From positions 485,728-549,727 of the forward strand of contig CAJJDO010000013.1 in the NCBI GenBank assembly GCA_905183005.1: DNA of 64,000 nt, read 5' to 3'. The first letter of the stretch is position 1; each line of letters starts with the position of its first letter. Below are positions 1-13,204 of the stretch, piece after piece. The position numbers and the translations under genes are program-made. The DNA comes from Paramecium pentaurelia. Taxonomy: Eukaryota; Ciliophora; Oligohymenophorea; Peniculida; Parameciidae. Below the pieces are notes generated by a model. That model saw only the letters and a list, made by a program, of their open reading frames with translations, was not told the origin of the DNA and ran no database searches.

Positions 1-44
1 GTGCATTTGGTATCACATTCTTATCATGAGACTTTAAACTACTT

Positions 45-571
45 ATGCCTGATGAAGGAAGTCTCTATAACTAAAAATTACTTATTTAGGAACTTATTGA
101 TATGAAGTTTTTATTTGATTGTGATCAAAACCTATTGTATTAAAAAATGAATACGCTTTACTACAACCTAGACATTTAAGAAGAGAATGTAAATATTAAT
201 TTATTAGTGGAGATTCTTTATGATGACAGAACCACTTTAATGTTAAAAAATATACCTAAATATATGAGACCAAGTGATTTAAGAAATCTATTAAATAAAG
301 ACTTCAAGTCTTAATTTGATTTTCTTTACCTTCCATCTGATAATAATGTAATTATTAATTAATTAGATAAGAATGAAGGAAATCTAGGTTATGCATTTGT
401 CAATTTCATTTCCCCAGAAATTGTATTGAAGTTTTTCAAAAAATACAATAATAATAAATGGAGTATAAATGATAAAGTAGACTAAGATATTAATTATAAA
501 AGCAAATCTGTTAATTGAAGTATGCAAAATTACAGGGTAGAAGAGATTTGATGAACTAAATGGATGAATGA
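45..571 (+). CDS. Mei2-like RNA-recognition-motif protein, 3' end uncertain
   Basis: Encodes the C-terminal type of RRM found in Mei2/AML RNA-binding proteins. Visible motifs are RTTLMLKNIPKYM (the RNP2-like strand), a short FDFLYLP block and GYAFVNF (the RNP1-like strand). A conserved YAKLQGR block lies at about 521-541, but in another frame. Read straight through, the frame ends at TGA 516-518, before that block. Two introns would repair this. A 44-nt intron at 477-520 gives 160 residues and keeps YAKLQG. A 26-nt intron at 510-535 gives 166 residues but loses it. The start at 45 is the first ATG after an in-frame TGA at 27. The N-terminus is short compared with multi-RRM Mei2 proteins. Family call is fairly sure; whether the gene is intact is not. 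Confidence 0.65.
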
Positions 572-682
572 TGCCAAAAGTATTGATATTTTAATCATTT
601 TTTGTTTTTGTTTTCAAGTTTTGAAATCATATATAATATTTTCTCATTTGAACAAAATTTAAGATGGAAATAGATTAATCTA

Positions 683-1576
683 TGATAATGAACAATTTCT
701 ATTTTATATCTCTTTATATGGTTATTAAATTGTTTTAATATTAAGAAATTTTTAATTATTCATTCTCAGAATTACTTATATCATCTTATCAAATAGATAA
801 TAAAGGTTTCAACACTTAAGTTTAATATAATATTTATTTCTTAAACAATTGACTAAACAATTTAAGTTACTTCTTCTATTTTTAGATTAAGAATATAATT
901 GTTTAAAAAACTACTTAAAAATATAGTTACATACATTAATTATTGGATTGAGGGAAACTATTATATAAAATTAAAAAGAATTTCCAAAGAATTTTATTTT
1001 TATGATTATTTCAATTACTTATATTATTACTTTATATAATATATTTATGTTAAAAAAAGTACTTTAGAATTTTACAAAAAAAGTAATTAAAAATAGATAT
1101 TTATGGATAAAATTTATAGAATTCTTATTAGTATCATAAATCTATAAATAAATTAAAAAGAATTGATTCAAAATATTAATCAATATTAGAGGAGCCTCAT
1201 TTCTAAAAAGTATTTTGATTAAATTATTGAAATTCTTTAATTTTAAGAAAGGAGTATTTACTCAATTTGATAAGATGGCCAGATGATAATTAAGTTTTGA
1301 TTGAGATTGATAAATTCAATTTATTTTAATATATTAAGTTTCTTTTTAAAAGCAAATTTGATTATTAAGAGGAAAAAGATTAATTCCCTTACAGAGCATT
1401 TCAGGCAATCTTACTGTTTATTGTTATTGAAATTTTATTAAACTTATATTATTATACTTGCAAAGATTATTACTAAGAATATTAAAGGGAAGACATAAAA
1501 CCTCATTATAATTATAAAACTTTAGAAAATAAATTAAGATATTCAATATTATTATTTAAAAGATTAGCAAATTGAA
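683..1576 (+). pseudogene. Doubtful or decayed protein-coding region of unknown function
   Basis: No family recognised. Two frames here have protein-like composition. One starts at an ATG at about 682 and runs to a TGA near 850. The second is open from about 692 through 1256 and, after a possible 29-nt intron at 1257-1285, continues to TGA 1574-1576. The last 95 residues (W, D, E and R-rich, with one hydrophobic segment containing LLFIVIEILLNL) look most like real coding sequence. I cannot find a single clean start or one consistent splice model. Since TGA is the only stop, long open frames also arise by chance in this AT-rich DNA. This is either a gene with several introns or a decaying copy. 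Confidence 0.3.
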
Positions 1577-1608
1577 TATGTCTATATATATATAAATATT
1601 ATCTAAAT

Positions 1609-2361
1609 TCAGTTCTTACATTCAGGACATATGTATTTATTTATTCTGTCTGCTTGATCATAACTTAATCCTACACATTTCAAATGAAACCATTTTTAGC
1701 ACATCTCACAAAAAATATACCTATTATAATAATATATAGTTACTTTAAATCTGGATTAGGAGGCTTTTTACAAATACAAACCTTATTCCATTAATCAAAA
1801 GGTGGCTATAACTTATCATTTATATATGTAGCTCTCATAAAGTATACATTATCATTTAACTCTTCTATTTAATCATATTCTTCATAACTTAAAATAATAG
1901 CTAATCCAACTATGCTTTCAATTTCTATATAGTCAAATTCATTAGTTTTAAAAACTTCATTATCTGAAATACAATCTAAATAATCCTTAGATAAGCCCAA
2001 CAACTCAGTTTTTCTACAAAACCACTATACCTTAATAAAAGGTAAACAATTATCTTAATCATCATGTAGTTTCACAATCTTAATGAGCTTAGCCACATAT
2101 ATAGATCTATTGTCTCCTCTTATGCATAGATTTTAACCAACATGATATAGTTAGTTTTCATATTTCAGCTTTTGATAATTTGTTCTAAAGTAAAGGAAAA
2201 TGCCCTAACCTTGACTTTTTATCAGTTTGTAAAATTCTTACAACTGATTTAAAATCTTTTCTTCTTAGTAAATTTGATATTTGGCACTACTATTTTTAGG
2301 GAATTTATTCTTCCTTAAGAGTGGAGGTTGATGAAATCTTTTGTTCTTACGATACTGACAT
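1609..2361 (-). CDS. BAH domain plus PHD finger protein
   Basis: A probable chromatin reader of about 240 residues. The BAH-like domain fills the middle (YHVGQNLCIRGDNRSIYVAK, then VQWFCRKTELLG and FDYIEIESIVGLA). A PHD zinc finger ends the protein: VCICKKPPNPDLK, then FCEMCQKWFHLKCVG and YICPEC, with the Cys/His pattern intact. A 23-nt intron at 1721-1743 (GTA...TAG) lies inside the PHD finger and restores its frame. BAH-PHD pairs bind histone tails and nucleosomes in other eukaryotes; the role here is inferred. The start is unsure: the ATG at 2361 is one frame off the BAH frame, so a small 5' intron or a sequence error is likely. The frame ends in TGA just after the last cysteine pair. Confidence 0.8.
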
Positions 2362-3253
2362 TCCAATATCTATTAGAGATTTGAAATAAAATTAATCAAA
2401 TATTTAGTTGCTACTAAATCTTTATATACTTAGATTATTATTGATTAAATAATGAAATTTAAGTAACTAAACTTAAACCTTAATATAATCAATTATATTA
2501 CTAATCTTAGGAGAATTTAATATAATAATCTCCTAAAATCTCTTATTGATTCACTGCTGATTAATAATATATATTTCTAAAAATAATTTATATTTATATT
2601 TATATTATATTTCATTTTTATAAATTGATGTCTATTACTAAATTATTTGAAATGTCTTAATATAAAAGTAAAATAAAAAAACAATAATTGAAAACTCACT
2701 TAATTAGAATAACAATCTTTAATAAAATTAATTATTCAAATTTGATAAATCCCAGTAAAGAAAAGCTTATATTAATAGAAATTAGTTATTTTCATTATAT
2801 TGCTAATAAATAATTCTTAAGAATAGAAAATTCTAAATGATAAGATATTTTAATTAAATTCTAATAGTATATGAAAATTTTAATATGAATTAAATAATTG
2901 TTTAATTTTATATTTATATTTTAAATTAACATATTTCCTCTATCTTAATTCAATTATATCAATCAAATTCTATTTTTTTTAATAGAAATTAAATTAAAAA
3001 ATAATTAGGATTGATTAATTGAAACATTTAAGATTGGATAAATTAATATTGATTATTGAATATATCATATGAAAATTTAATAAATAAAGCCATTATAATA
3101 ATTATTACAATAAATGAAAATTAGAATTCTTATTTTTATAAATAGAGAATACTATAATTAAACTAAAAGGGGTTAGAATATAATAATAAGAAATCTATAT
3201 ATGATAAATGTATTATAATTTATAATAAATATATTTAATACTTTAACAATTTA
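2362..3253. other. AT-rich intergenic stretch, nothing recognised
   Basis: About 890 bases of extremely AT-rich sequence with TGA stops in all frames at short spacing and no protein-like reading. It is the longest empty stretch in the window and lies between the 5' ends of a minus-strand and a plus-strand gene, so it should contain both promoters. I see no distinct element. Confidence 0.6.
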
Positions 3254-4931
3254 ATGCAAAATTTTGAGACTGTAGAGATTGTAAATCCAACTGTTGATTA
3301 TTTAATAATAAAATGTGCATCAAATCTTTATGAACATTACTTATGTGACAAAGAACCTGGATATAATTGTGAAGTGATAGCGAATTGGCAATGTGGAGTT
3401 GTATAATAGGAATTCTTAGTATGTAAAATAAATAACAATAAAAGCCATTTGATCATGGTGAATCTAAATATGCTATTTTGAATAAATGGATAGATGAGGA
3501 TGAACCTGTACTTAATTATATAAAATGTTGTAGCATTTTAAAACAATTGATAATATGACTGCCAAAGGAGTTAAAATAGTGAAAGTTTAACAACCATCAA
3601 CAGGATAAGAAACAATTGATGATGCTAGATCCTAAAGAAGTTAATCTTCATCCAGATTTTCTAGAAATTCAATAGTGAAGTTTTAAAATTCTGTAAGCAA
3701 AATGAAACTTATAAATAAAATGGGTGGGTCTTCACAATAGATGACAACTATTTAATCTACTATACCAGAGGAATATAAACCTAATTTAATAAAGATGCCA
3801 GACACTAAAAAGCCTCCAACTCCAGATGCTATTATCGAAAGACTCAGAGAATAGAGAGAATATTAAGAATTAGACAAATATAAAGAAAATGAAAGAATGC
3901 GTAAAATAAAAGAAGAATAAATTGAATAAGAGGAAAAAAAGAAAGAACAATTGAAATAATTGAAAAATAAGTAATACACATATGATTATGATGGTTAAGT
4001 GGTGTTTCTTACAACAAAGTACAATTCTCTATAATATAATAGACCTATAGATTTATAAATAAATGAAATACTTTAACCAGAAACTAAAACAAATTTACCA
4101 TAAAAAGTCATGAGGGAAGTGAATTCATAACCTGAAATTAAACCTGTAAAGGAAGCATTTGCCAAAGGAGAAGATGAAAATAGAAAATTAGAAAAGGCAG
4201 CAGCTGTTGAATATCCAAAATAACCTCCTTTAATTGAAGCTATGAAAGTTTAATAAATAATTATACTAGACTAAATAAGGTACTAACATTATTTTTGACA
4301 ATGGATATGTAAAGGAAGGAGGTGAATATAAGATTCCTGATAGAATGAGTAAGAGGGATTATCAAACAATGGTGGATGGTTTATAATAAAAAAATAAAAA
4401 GTAGTATGAAGATGAAGAAGATGGAGTTGTAGAAGATATGGACACATATGAATAGAAAATATTTGATGCCATTAATCATGAAGGAGATAGAAATATCAAA
4501 ATTTCTAATGAATAACAATTTAAATGGATGATGGAAGATGAAGAAATCAAAAAGTCTTATCGTTCATCCTCAGCTGAATCTGCTAATGCAAAGAGTATAT
4601 ATGAAAGCAAGAAATAGTCAAAAAAACATACTAAAGAAAAAGAAAAGATGAGTCCTAAGAAGTTAAAATCCTAATTTGATAGGATTAATGCTTATAAGAA
4701 TTGTATTATTTGACTTATCATTTAGTTGATGATATGAAAAAGCCTAAAAATCTTAAAGCTAGTAAGTTACACAAAGCTTTAAATGAATTTGATTCAAAAT
4801 TATAAAGTCCTAAATAAGGATATACTGTAGATAAAGAAATACCTTTACCAAATTCAACAATCTATAAATTAAAGCATAAATCTGAAAGCTAGCCTAAGTT
4901 GCCTCTTTTAAAATAAAAAGGAAGAATTTGA
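3254..4931 (+). CDS. Hypothetical coiled-coil protein, 526 residues
   Basis: Not recognised. Five exons are joined by four tiny introns at 3419-3444, 3508-3533, 4248-4269 and 4703-4725. Removing them leaves exactly 527 codons ending in TGA. The N-terminal 100 residues are ordinary globular sequence with several Cys and Trp. A Ser/Arg-rich linker follows, then a PPTPDAIIERL element and a charged Glu/Lys/Gln helix of about 60 residues that should form a coiled coil. The C-terminal third is acidic then lysine-rich. There is no signal peptide or membrane segment, so it is probably cytosolic or cytoskeletal. It stands alone between long spacers. Confidence 0.85.
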
Positions 4932-5342
4932 GCTTTTATTATAAAATATATTAATAATAATAAGATCGATAAGTTTTACAATCTCAAGGCCAACATTAAC
5001 GTATTTCAAATTAATAAAAATGATAGAGTATCTTCATTAATATCTAAATCAAAGATACTCAAAAGTTATTATAAAATTAATTCAATTAAAAAGAATTTTT
5101 ATTTAAATGATTTTTATTTAACACATATTTTAATCTAATTTACAATATAGATCAATCTTATGTTATTATATTTGCAATAAATAATAATTATTAAATCTTT
5201 GTTTTGAGATTTCTTTAATTGTATAATATAATATATATATTACTTAAAAGTGTCAAAGTAAACACAATTATTAAAATATTTTTTTTTAATTATGATTTTC
5301 AAGAAATAATATTTTAGTTTCATTAATTATTTATATTTTACT
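4932..5342. other. Intergenic spacer
   Basis: About 410 bases, AT-rich, with oligo-T and TATATA runs just before the next start. It holds the 3' flank of one coiled-coil gene and the 5' flank of the next. No RNA gene or ORF with protein-like composition was seen. Confidence 0.5.
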
Positions 5343-6391
5343 ATGAACGATTCTGATTCTCAAATTAACAATCCTTTAAGTAATAGTCATGTCTCGAATT
5401 CTGAATAAGAATAATTGATACGTTAAGAAGAATCAGATTGTGAATATGAATGTTCATAAAATCCAATGTTAACAGAGGAAGATAATAATGAAAAGTCTGT
5501 TGTAATAAATAAACTCATCTAAAATTCATGTAACATTAATAATATCTTAGAGTCTTCCAATTAAATAAATAAAAAGAGTTAATTTGGATCATTTTTGACA
5601 TCTTAATAGCTTGAATCATAATAATACAAAATATCAATATAATAAGTAGATTCAAATATTGGTAATCCATTCTGTTCAGGAGAAGAGGAGACTCAAGAGA
5701 ATTTGAAAATAATAAAAGAGAAACTATAAGAACTGGATTTAAAAGTAGTTAGTTAAGCTAATGAAATCCTAGAAATTCAAAGTAAAATATTATTAATATT
5801 TAGATAATTATAATTTAACAATATAGGAAATAAATAAATTGAAAACTGATAATTAAAATTATTAGAAAGATAACATGGAAATAAGAAAATAATTGTAAAA
5901 TTATGAAAGTCAAATTAAAAAATTCTAAAATTTGTTATAATTATTGATTTAAGAGAAATAATTAAATCGTTATGATCATTCTATTTAAATCTAGAATAAA
6001 AGATCTAAAACAACAGTTGAAATAACCAAAGATATGATTAATAATTAAGAATAATAAATTAAAAAAAAATAAAAGCAAACAAATAGTAATGGATCTCCTA
6101 TAAAATAAAATGAAACTTCGTTGTCTTAATAATAAGCAGCTTTTCTTTTAAACAGTTCTAAAAGTTATTATAATAAACCATACATACCATAAATTCAATT
6201 ATTTAATGCTAATTAATTAGCAGCTTTACTTAAATAATGTATTTATAATTTATATAAAAGCATCTAATCGTAAAGATGAGGAGAGAAAAGATATTTAATA
6301 AAAATTTGCAGGAAAAGACTTTAATTATTTACTTCATAAACCAACAAAATCTAGTTGTAAGATTATATTAAGATTATAGCCATAAATCTGA
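5343..6391 (+). CDS. Glutamine-rich coiled-coil protein, 334 residues
   Basis: Not recognised as a named family. Introns at 5782-5803 and 6239-6260 (22 nt each) leave 335 codons. Without the second intron the frame would stop at 6279, but the spliced frame continues in good protein sequence (QQKFAGKDFNYLLHKP) to TGA 6389-6391. The N-terminal 100 residues are acidic and Ser/Asn/Gln-rich. Residues from about 115 to 240 form heptad-like Leu/Ile/Lys/Gln segments consistent with a coiled coil. Most glutamines are TAA or TAG. It ends 105 bases from the convergent helicase gene. A cytoskeletal or basal-body role is possible but only inferred. Confidence 0.8.
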
Positions 6392-6496
6392 ATCAAGTAA
6401 AAGGTTAAGGTGTTCAGTCATCCAATTCATTTATTAACATTTCTTTGACAAAATGAAGATGAATTAAAAATACTATTTATTTTAATATGTCTCAAT

Positions 6497-9400
6497 TCAA
6501 TTTTTCTCTTTAATTTTAGCATTTGAGTCAAAATAAAGACTTTCAGCAAAGACTATATCTTTTTTAATTAATAAACAAGCTTTTTCAACCTTATCAACCA
6601 TTTTCAAATTTCCCATAACTCTAAATGCATTAGTTACACCTCTAAGCATGTTTTCCAATCTCTAAATAGTTCTAACAATAGAACCCTCTTCTATATCAGT
6701 TTATAAGCAAACATCTACAAATGATTAACCTTAAGCCCATAAATAAATACTAATAATAAATGATTGACAATTACACTTAAGTTAAATTAAAATTAAGAAC
6801 AGTTTTAATATGTTCTTATGAGTCTTTAGAATCTACTGCATCCATTTTCACTATAAATATTTAAATTAATAATTTACTTTCTTCTTCAATAGTCTTTTTG
6901 ATCAAAACATAAGTAGCTATAATGGCTCCACTTAATTCAAGAGAAATCTCATCAAATTTTTTATGAAGCATAACTTCAATATTACTTTCATCAAATTCTT
7001 CATCAAATTTTCTTCTATCTTAACATACAAAAGCTGACATCAAAGCAGCTATTTCACTAGGTTTTAGAGTTTCCATTATATTATCTACAAGTACTTCACA
7101 TATATAAATGGAACTCTAATCCATTAATTCTCTAGCAATTCTAGCTTTAATTAATGGTAATCCTGCTTAATCTACATAACCTAATAATTTTAATGCATTT
7201 AATTTATTATTGAAATCACTTTAACTCTATGTATCATTGCCTTAAATCTTTTTTTTGATATCAAGCATATCATTCTTTAATTTCTCTTTTAATTATAATT
7301 ATTATAAATGTTTATCTTTTAAATCACAAAATTGACATTATTAATTAATCAATTCATTTAATTATTCTTCTCTAAATTTGAATTATTCTATATTTTCTTC
7401 ATCATTTTATTGTTTATTAGATTTAAATTTATATTTAAATTTAGTAAGAACAGCTTATCTTTTTTTATTATTATTTTATTATTAAGGTGCATATATATAT
7501 TATAACATTTACTTCATATCTTAAAATTATTATTATTTTTCTAATAATTATGTAGCATAATCTTCATAATAAACTTCAATATTTAAAAAGTTTGTTTTAT
7601 TAGATGCTTTTATTTAATCATCTAAAAAGTCTATAATACTTTCTTCTGTAACATTATTAATAATATAATAAAATTCTCTATTAGATTTAAGTTAATTATT
7701 TCTTTATTTTTCTCTCTTTTTTTCTAGAAATGAAGTTTAATATTATAAATAAATTTTCTTAAATCTTCTTTATTGTTTTTCATCTTCATTTCCAGAATGT
7801 ATTGTTAATATACTAAAATTTAATTATGCTATTAATTAATTAATATAATAATACTTATTTCTGATGGTCTGAGTACATAATTTTAATCATAAATATCATC
7901 ATTTAAATAATCTTGGGAAAGTGCAACTCCTAAACTTATTTCACCAAAATGATCAGAAAATAATACAAATCTGGGGAAAGTGATATTAGTTTTACTTTAA
8001 GTAATTGCTTATTAAATAAATGCAATCTATGAAAATCTATAATTCTTTTAGATTTCAACATATTCTTCAATTAATGATTTAGATACTCCTGATCTTAATC
8101 CTTTTTGATAAGGACATTATATTAAAGATGTATTTATATATTCTTTTTTTAATCTTTCTAAACTTAACATCTATTTTGGTAATTATACAAATCTATAATT
8201 TTCATGAAATGATCTTTTCATCATTTCTGTTGCATCAATATCTTTACTAGTTAATAAATTTAATATAATGCTATAAGTTATTTTAAATTTACTATCTAAT
8301 TATAATCCTTTAGAATCAACCATTTACTTCATTCTTAATTCATCAGGTAAACATTATGCATCTTTAATATATATAATAACATTTCCTTTTTCATCAATTC
8401 CTCTTCTTCCAGCTCTACCACTCATTTAAGTGTATTCACTTGAATGTAACATTCTTTTAGTATTTGATCCATCAAACTTTTCAACTGAATGAAAAATAAC
8501 AGTTTTTGTAGGCATATTAATTCCCATAGCAAATGTTTCAGTAGCAAATAATACTTTAATAAGTCCTTCTGAAAATAGAATTTCAACTATTTCTTTAGCA
8601 ATAGGTAATAGATGTCCATGATGTATTGCTATTCCAAATCTTAATAATTCTCTTAATCTAATTAATTATGGTGATTATCTATCTTATGATTTTAATTTAA
8701 GTAAAGCTTAATCAAAAAATCCAATAATTCGTGCTTCAGTTTTATGATCAATTAATTTTAAACTATTTTATTTAGTAATAGAATCAGCTAATTCATTTAT
8801 TTTTTTTCTTGAAAATACAAAAATAACACAAGGTAATAAATCTTTTTTTTCACATAATCTAATTAATTATGTCATAGCTCTTTTTTCATCTTTTTATTTC
8901 ATATTTGCAGCTGATATATTTTATATAAATTTAGATTTAATCTATTTTTGAGTTAATTTTTATCTCATAGATTTATTAGTATTTTTATAAAGTTCATCTT
9001 CTTTTTTTTCATCCATATTTTTCTTAATTCTTTCTTTTAATCCTTTTTTTTCATCTTCAATTTCTTTTATTTTTTTCTATAAATATATTATATCTATAAA
9101 TTACTTTTAAACTATTATATTCTTAAGCTAAAAAGTCTCCATCTCTTTCTTTAATTGAATGGAATTTATCAAATAGAAATATATGATGTTCTAAAGGAAC
9201 AGGTCTAGTAAATGTTTTCATAACATAAACCTTTTATTTTCTAGTTCTACCTACCCAATTAGCAAAATCCATATAATTTGGAACAGTAGCAGATAACATT
9301 ATAATTCCTATATGTTAAGGTAACATAATAATTGTTTCTTCCCATACCATCCCTCTTTCTTAATCATTAACATAATGTACTTCATCAAAAATGACCCACT

Positions 9401-11111
9401 CTATATCACGAATTAATTCTGCTCCTCTATATAACATATTTCTTAATATTTCTGTTGTTAAAATCAAACAAGGTGCCTAATATTATATAAATATTATACT
9501 CCAGGATTAATTGAAACATCACCTGTAACTACTCCAGTATTACCAAATTTTTGATCAAATTCTCTAAATTTCTAATTACTTAAAGCCTTAATAGGTGATG
9601 TATATAATGCTCTTCTATTATGTTTAAATGCTAATGCAATAGCATATTCAGCAATTACAGTTTTACCTGCAGATGTATGAGCACAAACAAATACTGATTC
9701 TTTTTTTTCAAGATGTAATATTGATCTTTTTTAAAAATCATCTAATTCAAATGGAAATTATTTTGCCATTTTAGCTTTAGGTAATTGATCATAAAAATTA
9801 GACATATCTGTTTCATCTTCAACAGCAAATTTATAATCTCTATCTTCAATTAATTTATTAGAATTATTAATAATATCTTAAACTTTAATAATTCTAAATT
9901 TTGATTTCACTTATAAAGCATCTTAAATCTATTTTTTAATTTCAGGATCCTATTCTTATATTTCTGGTTCTGCCTTTTCAGCATAATACATTTAATCTAT
10001 AAAAGTAGGTTCATTATCAATCTAATTAAAATCTACAATTTGTTATGCTTTTACAATAGCATTCTATTCTTCTTTGATTTCTTCATCATCTGCATCATTA
10101 GCTATATTATTAATTTTAGCAGTTTCTCTTGCTTATCTTTAAAGTTCAGTTAATGTAGAAAGCATTTAAATATCAGATTCTGAAACAATAGCATTTTCTT
10201 AGAATTCTAAATCATCTAAGGTTTCAATTTATTTAGGTTTTTATTATAAGATAGGTTATAATTCCTCTTTTTATTCATCAATAAAGAGAGACCAAATTGT
10301 ATTAAATTTAGGATCACTTTAACTATGGAAAGTGTGTAATATTGATTGAATCTAATCTTTAATAAATTTATCATCTATATATTCAATTCTTTATTAATAT
10401 TCAGCTATTCTTTCGTATTTTCTAATATCTCTTTCTTATCTTATTTATTCACTTTAAGTGAAAATAGTATCTGCTTAAACTTTAATCTATTATTCTAATT
10501 TCTCTAATGAAAGTAATTTATCACCAAGTTCTACTTTTTCTGGACCTCTTTTATCTTTTATTAATTAACCTCTATTGATTACATTTGTAGTACTAAATGA
10601 TTTTAAATCAGTGTGAAGATAAGCAGAACTTACACTTTCTATTTCACCACTAAACATATCATGATTTGTATATAATACTGTTTCAATACCTGGATTTAAT
10701 GCTAATTCATCTTACATAAATGGTAAAATATTAGTGAATTCATAATCCTTTTATTTTAAATTAGATTAGAGATATATTTGTCTTATGTCTTCAAGTTAAT
10801 CTTCTTAATAAAATTCATCAATCTCATCTATTAATTCATCTCTAAATTCTTGAAATTTTACCATTTTCTAAGATTACATTTTATAAGATGATGGAATTCT
10901 AATTTATATTATCAACTATATACATTCCATCAAGCATTCTTGTTGCAATCTCTACTCTAGGAAATTATTCTCCAATAGATAATGGATCAATGGCTAAATC
11001 AGGTATTCCTTTAGAATATGAAATTATTTCAGAATCTACATTTTTTACTTTGTCTTATGATTCATTTAAATAATCAAACAAACATTCCCATATATCTTAA
11101 TCTTCAGCCAT
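6497..11111 (-). CDS. SKI2: Ski2-type DExH RNA helicase (SKI complex)
   Basis: ATP-dependent RNA helicase that in other eukaryotes feeds mRNA to the cytoplasmic exosome with Ski3 and Ski8. Motifs seen in order: Walker A in ESVFVCAHTSAGKT, motif II in WVIFDEVHYVND, motif III in MLSATVPN, and QMSGRAGRRG. At the C-terminus is the DSHCT domain, with EGSIVRTIQRLENMLRGVTN and a final SLYFDSNAK, closely matching Ski2 rather than Mtr4 endings. An insert lies between the RecA domains and the C-terminus. About 1,510 residues. Introns I can place include one about 230 bases from the start (25 nt), one near 9,480 and one near 6,740. The start is ATG 11111 (MAEDQDIWECLFDYL). The next gene upstream, the MFS carrier, ends only about 50 bases away. 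Confidence 0.93.
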
Positions 11112-11164
11112 TAATTTATAATTATATTAATTAATATCAATCTATGATTAATAGTTTTCAAAAA

Positions 11165-12769
11165 TCACATTGATGGTGGTTCAAATTCCTACTCTATTTA
11201 TAATCTTTTATATTTAGTTTTGTAAAAGAAAATCAAGTAAATATAAAATGGACTTAATCCTATCAAAATTACATACAATCCTATATCTAAGAATACATCT
11301 AATATTAAAATATAACCAAATACAAATCCTAACAGCTTAATTTATAATTAATCATAATATACATTAGACATTTGCATTATTATTGTTGTAAGAACCAATT
11401 CAAATGAAGGAAATAATTTTTCAATATAACACTATAAAGCTAATGGAAGAAAAGAATTTAAACCTAATCCTATTATTCCTGTTAGTATCACTATAACAAT
11501 ATCATTTACATAATTTATAATTAGAGCTTTTATCATTATTCCTAATACACCAATTGTAAGGAAAATTTTAATCAAATAATCATAGTTAGGTTATTAATGA
11601 TTCTTAACTTAATAATCCATATAAATGCTAGCAGATGTTCCTCCAATTGTTCCTGTTGCTGCATAGACTATACTTACATAACCTATTTATTCAATTGTGT
11701 AATCAAATGGAACCATAAGAATTGCTATCACAACCATATATGCCCATGATACTCCTATAAAAATTGAGAAAGTTAATAAATCCATTGTTACTTCTATACT
11801 ACTAAATGCTGATTTAAAGGATGGGATGATTTCCATTTTATCAAATATCTTTTTTATTAATAAAAACAATACTGCTGATTTTGATGGTGGACTTTAAGGT
11901 TTATTTCTTATCATCAAAACACAAAATAACAATGAACATGTGGATAGAATAGAAAATAAAAGATTCATTTAATCAATCTTATTTTTAATTTCATATTAAT
12001 CGTAGGTATTTTTAAATGAAACTGATGCATAAACAATTGAAAAATTTAATCCAACTAAATTAAAGAAACTACCCAAACTAGTTGATAAAGTACGTTCTTC
12101 AATAGGAAACCAACGGTCAGATATAACTAATATATTTATTATTGACTTATTACATGCTGGTGCAGCTAAAGTAAATGTTTAACCAAGACCAATCATAATA
12201 AATCCAATCAATGCTATTGAATACTGCTATTTACATATATATATTATCCATTAACCTATCCTGATTTTTAACATTTTACCTAACATAGTTATCAAAGAAG
12301 CAAACATTAACGATAAATCTAACCTTTTTTCTAAAGGTTTTATAGTAAAAGGACAAACTGCAAAGTAAGTTAAATAGTAACAATTGCTAAACCAAACTAT
12401 CTATTCTTCCTAAACTCCATAGTAATTAGCAGCAAGAGTTAAAATAGGAGAGTATTGGACAAATCCAAAGGCATTAGTAAATCTACTTAATAGGAATATT
12501 ATACGTAAAAGAGCAGAAAGCAAACAACACTAGCCACCTCCTTTTGAAGATTTGATATTGAAGAATTCCTTATGGGACAATCATAAACTTTGTATGTTTA
12601 GTACAAGTAATTTTATAAATTTTTGAAACAGAAAATAGATTTAAGTTTAAGTAAAAAACAATTTTTTTGATTGCTTTCTGCATTTATTAATACTAATTTT
12701 CAAATGTTTCTGATCTAAAACAACTTTCAAAGATCTTTGTACACGTACTAAACCTTTTTATCTAAACAT
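11165..12769 (-). CDS. MFS transporter, FLVCR/SLC49-like
   Basis: A 12-helix-type carrier of about 520 residues. After a basic N-terminus comes a 36-nt intron whose removal avoids an in-frame TGA. Next is the first helix with RFTNAFGFVQYSP, matching the N-terminal motif of FLVCR proteins, then WFPIEERTLSTSLGSFFNLV, the typical FLVCR loop, and YAATGTIGGTSA in the C-terminal half. Animal relatives move heme, choline or pyridoxine; the substrate here cannot be read from sequence. It is expected in the plasma or an organelle membrane. The start at 12769 gives an unusually basic cytosolic tail (MFRQKGLVRVQR); because the first exon joins through a long intron, that start is moderately sure. Confidence 0.85.
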
Positions 12770-13204
12770 GCAAATTAAAAAATAAACAAATTTAACGGAA
12801 GGTAAAAATTATTGATCTTAAAGGTATTTATATTAATTAGTCTTTAAAATATTGATAAGTAATATAGTTTATTCTAAAAAAATGAGAAGTTCTCCTAGTT
12901 TTTAATTTTTTATAATTTAAAATTTGATATTCTAATACTAAGTATGTTTTTATTTCAGATTACATATTTATTCAATTTATAAAGAAATTATGAATTATCA
13001 AAATAATTATATATTGTCAACATTTATATTAAAGATTAAGATTAGTTTATCAAATATTTAAAGGAACAACGTTGATATTTATATTTATTAATTTTGATTA
13101 TAATATTTAATATACCGCTAAAAAAACATTAATTTTAATTAAATTAAAGTAAAGTAAATATAAGGTTTGAATTGATTCTATAATTTGTTTATTTGCAATG
13201 TGTA
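12770..13204. other. Intergenic spacer
   Basis: About 435 bases between the MFS carrier start and the decayed TauE-like copy. AT-rich, no ORF with protein-like composition, no RNA gene seen. Confidence 0.5.
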
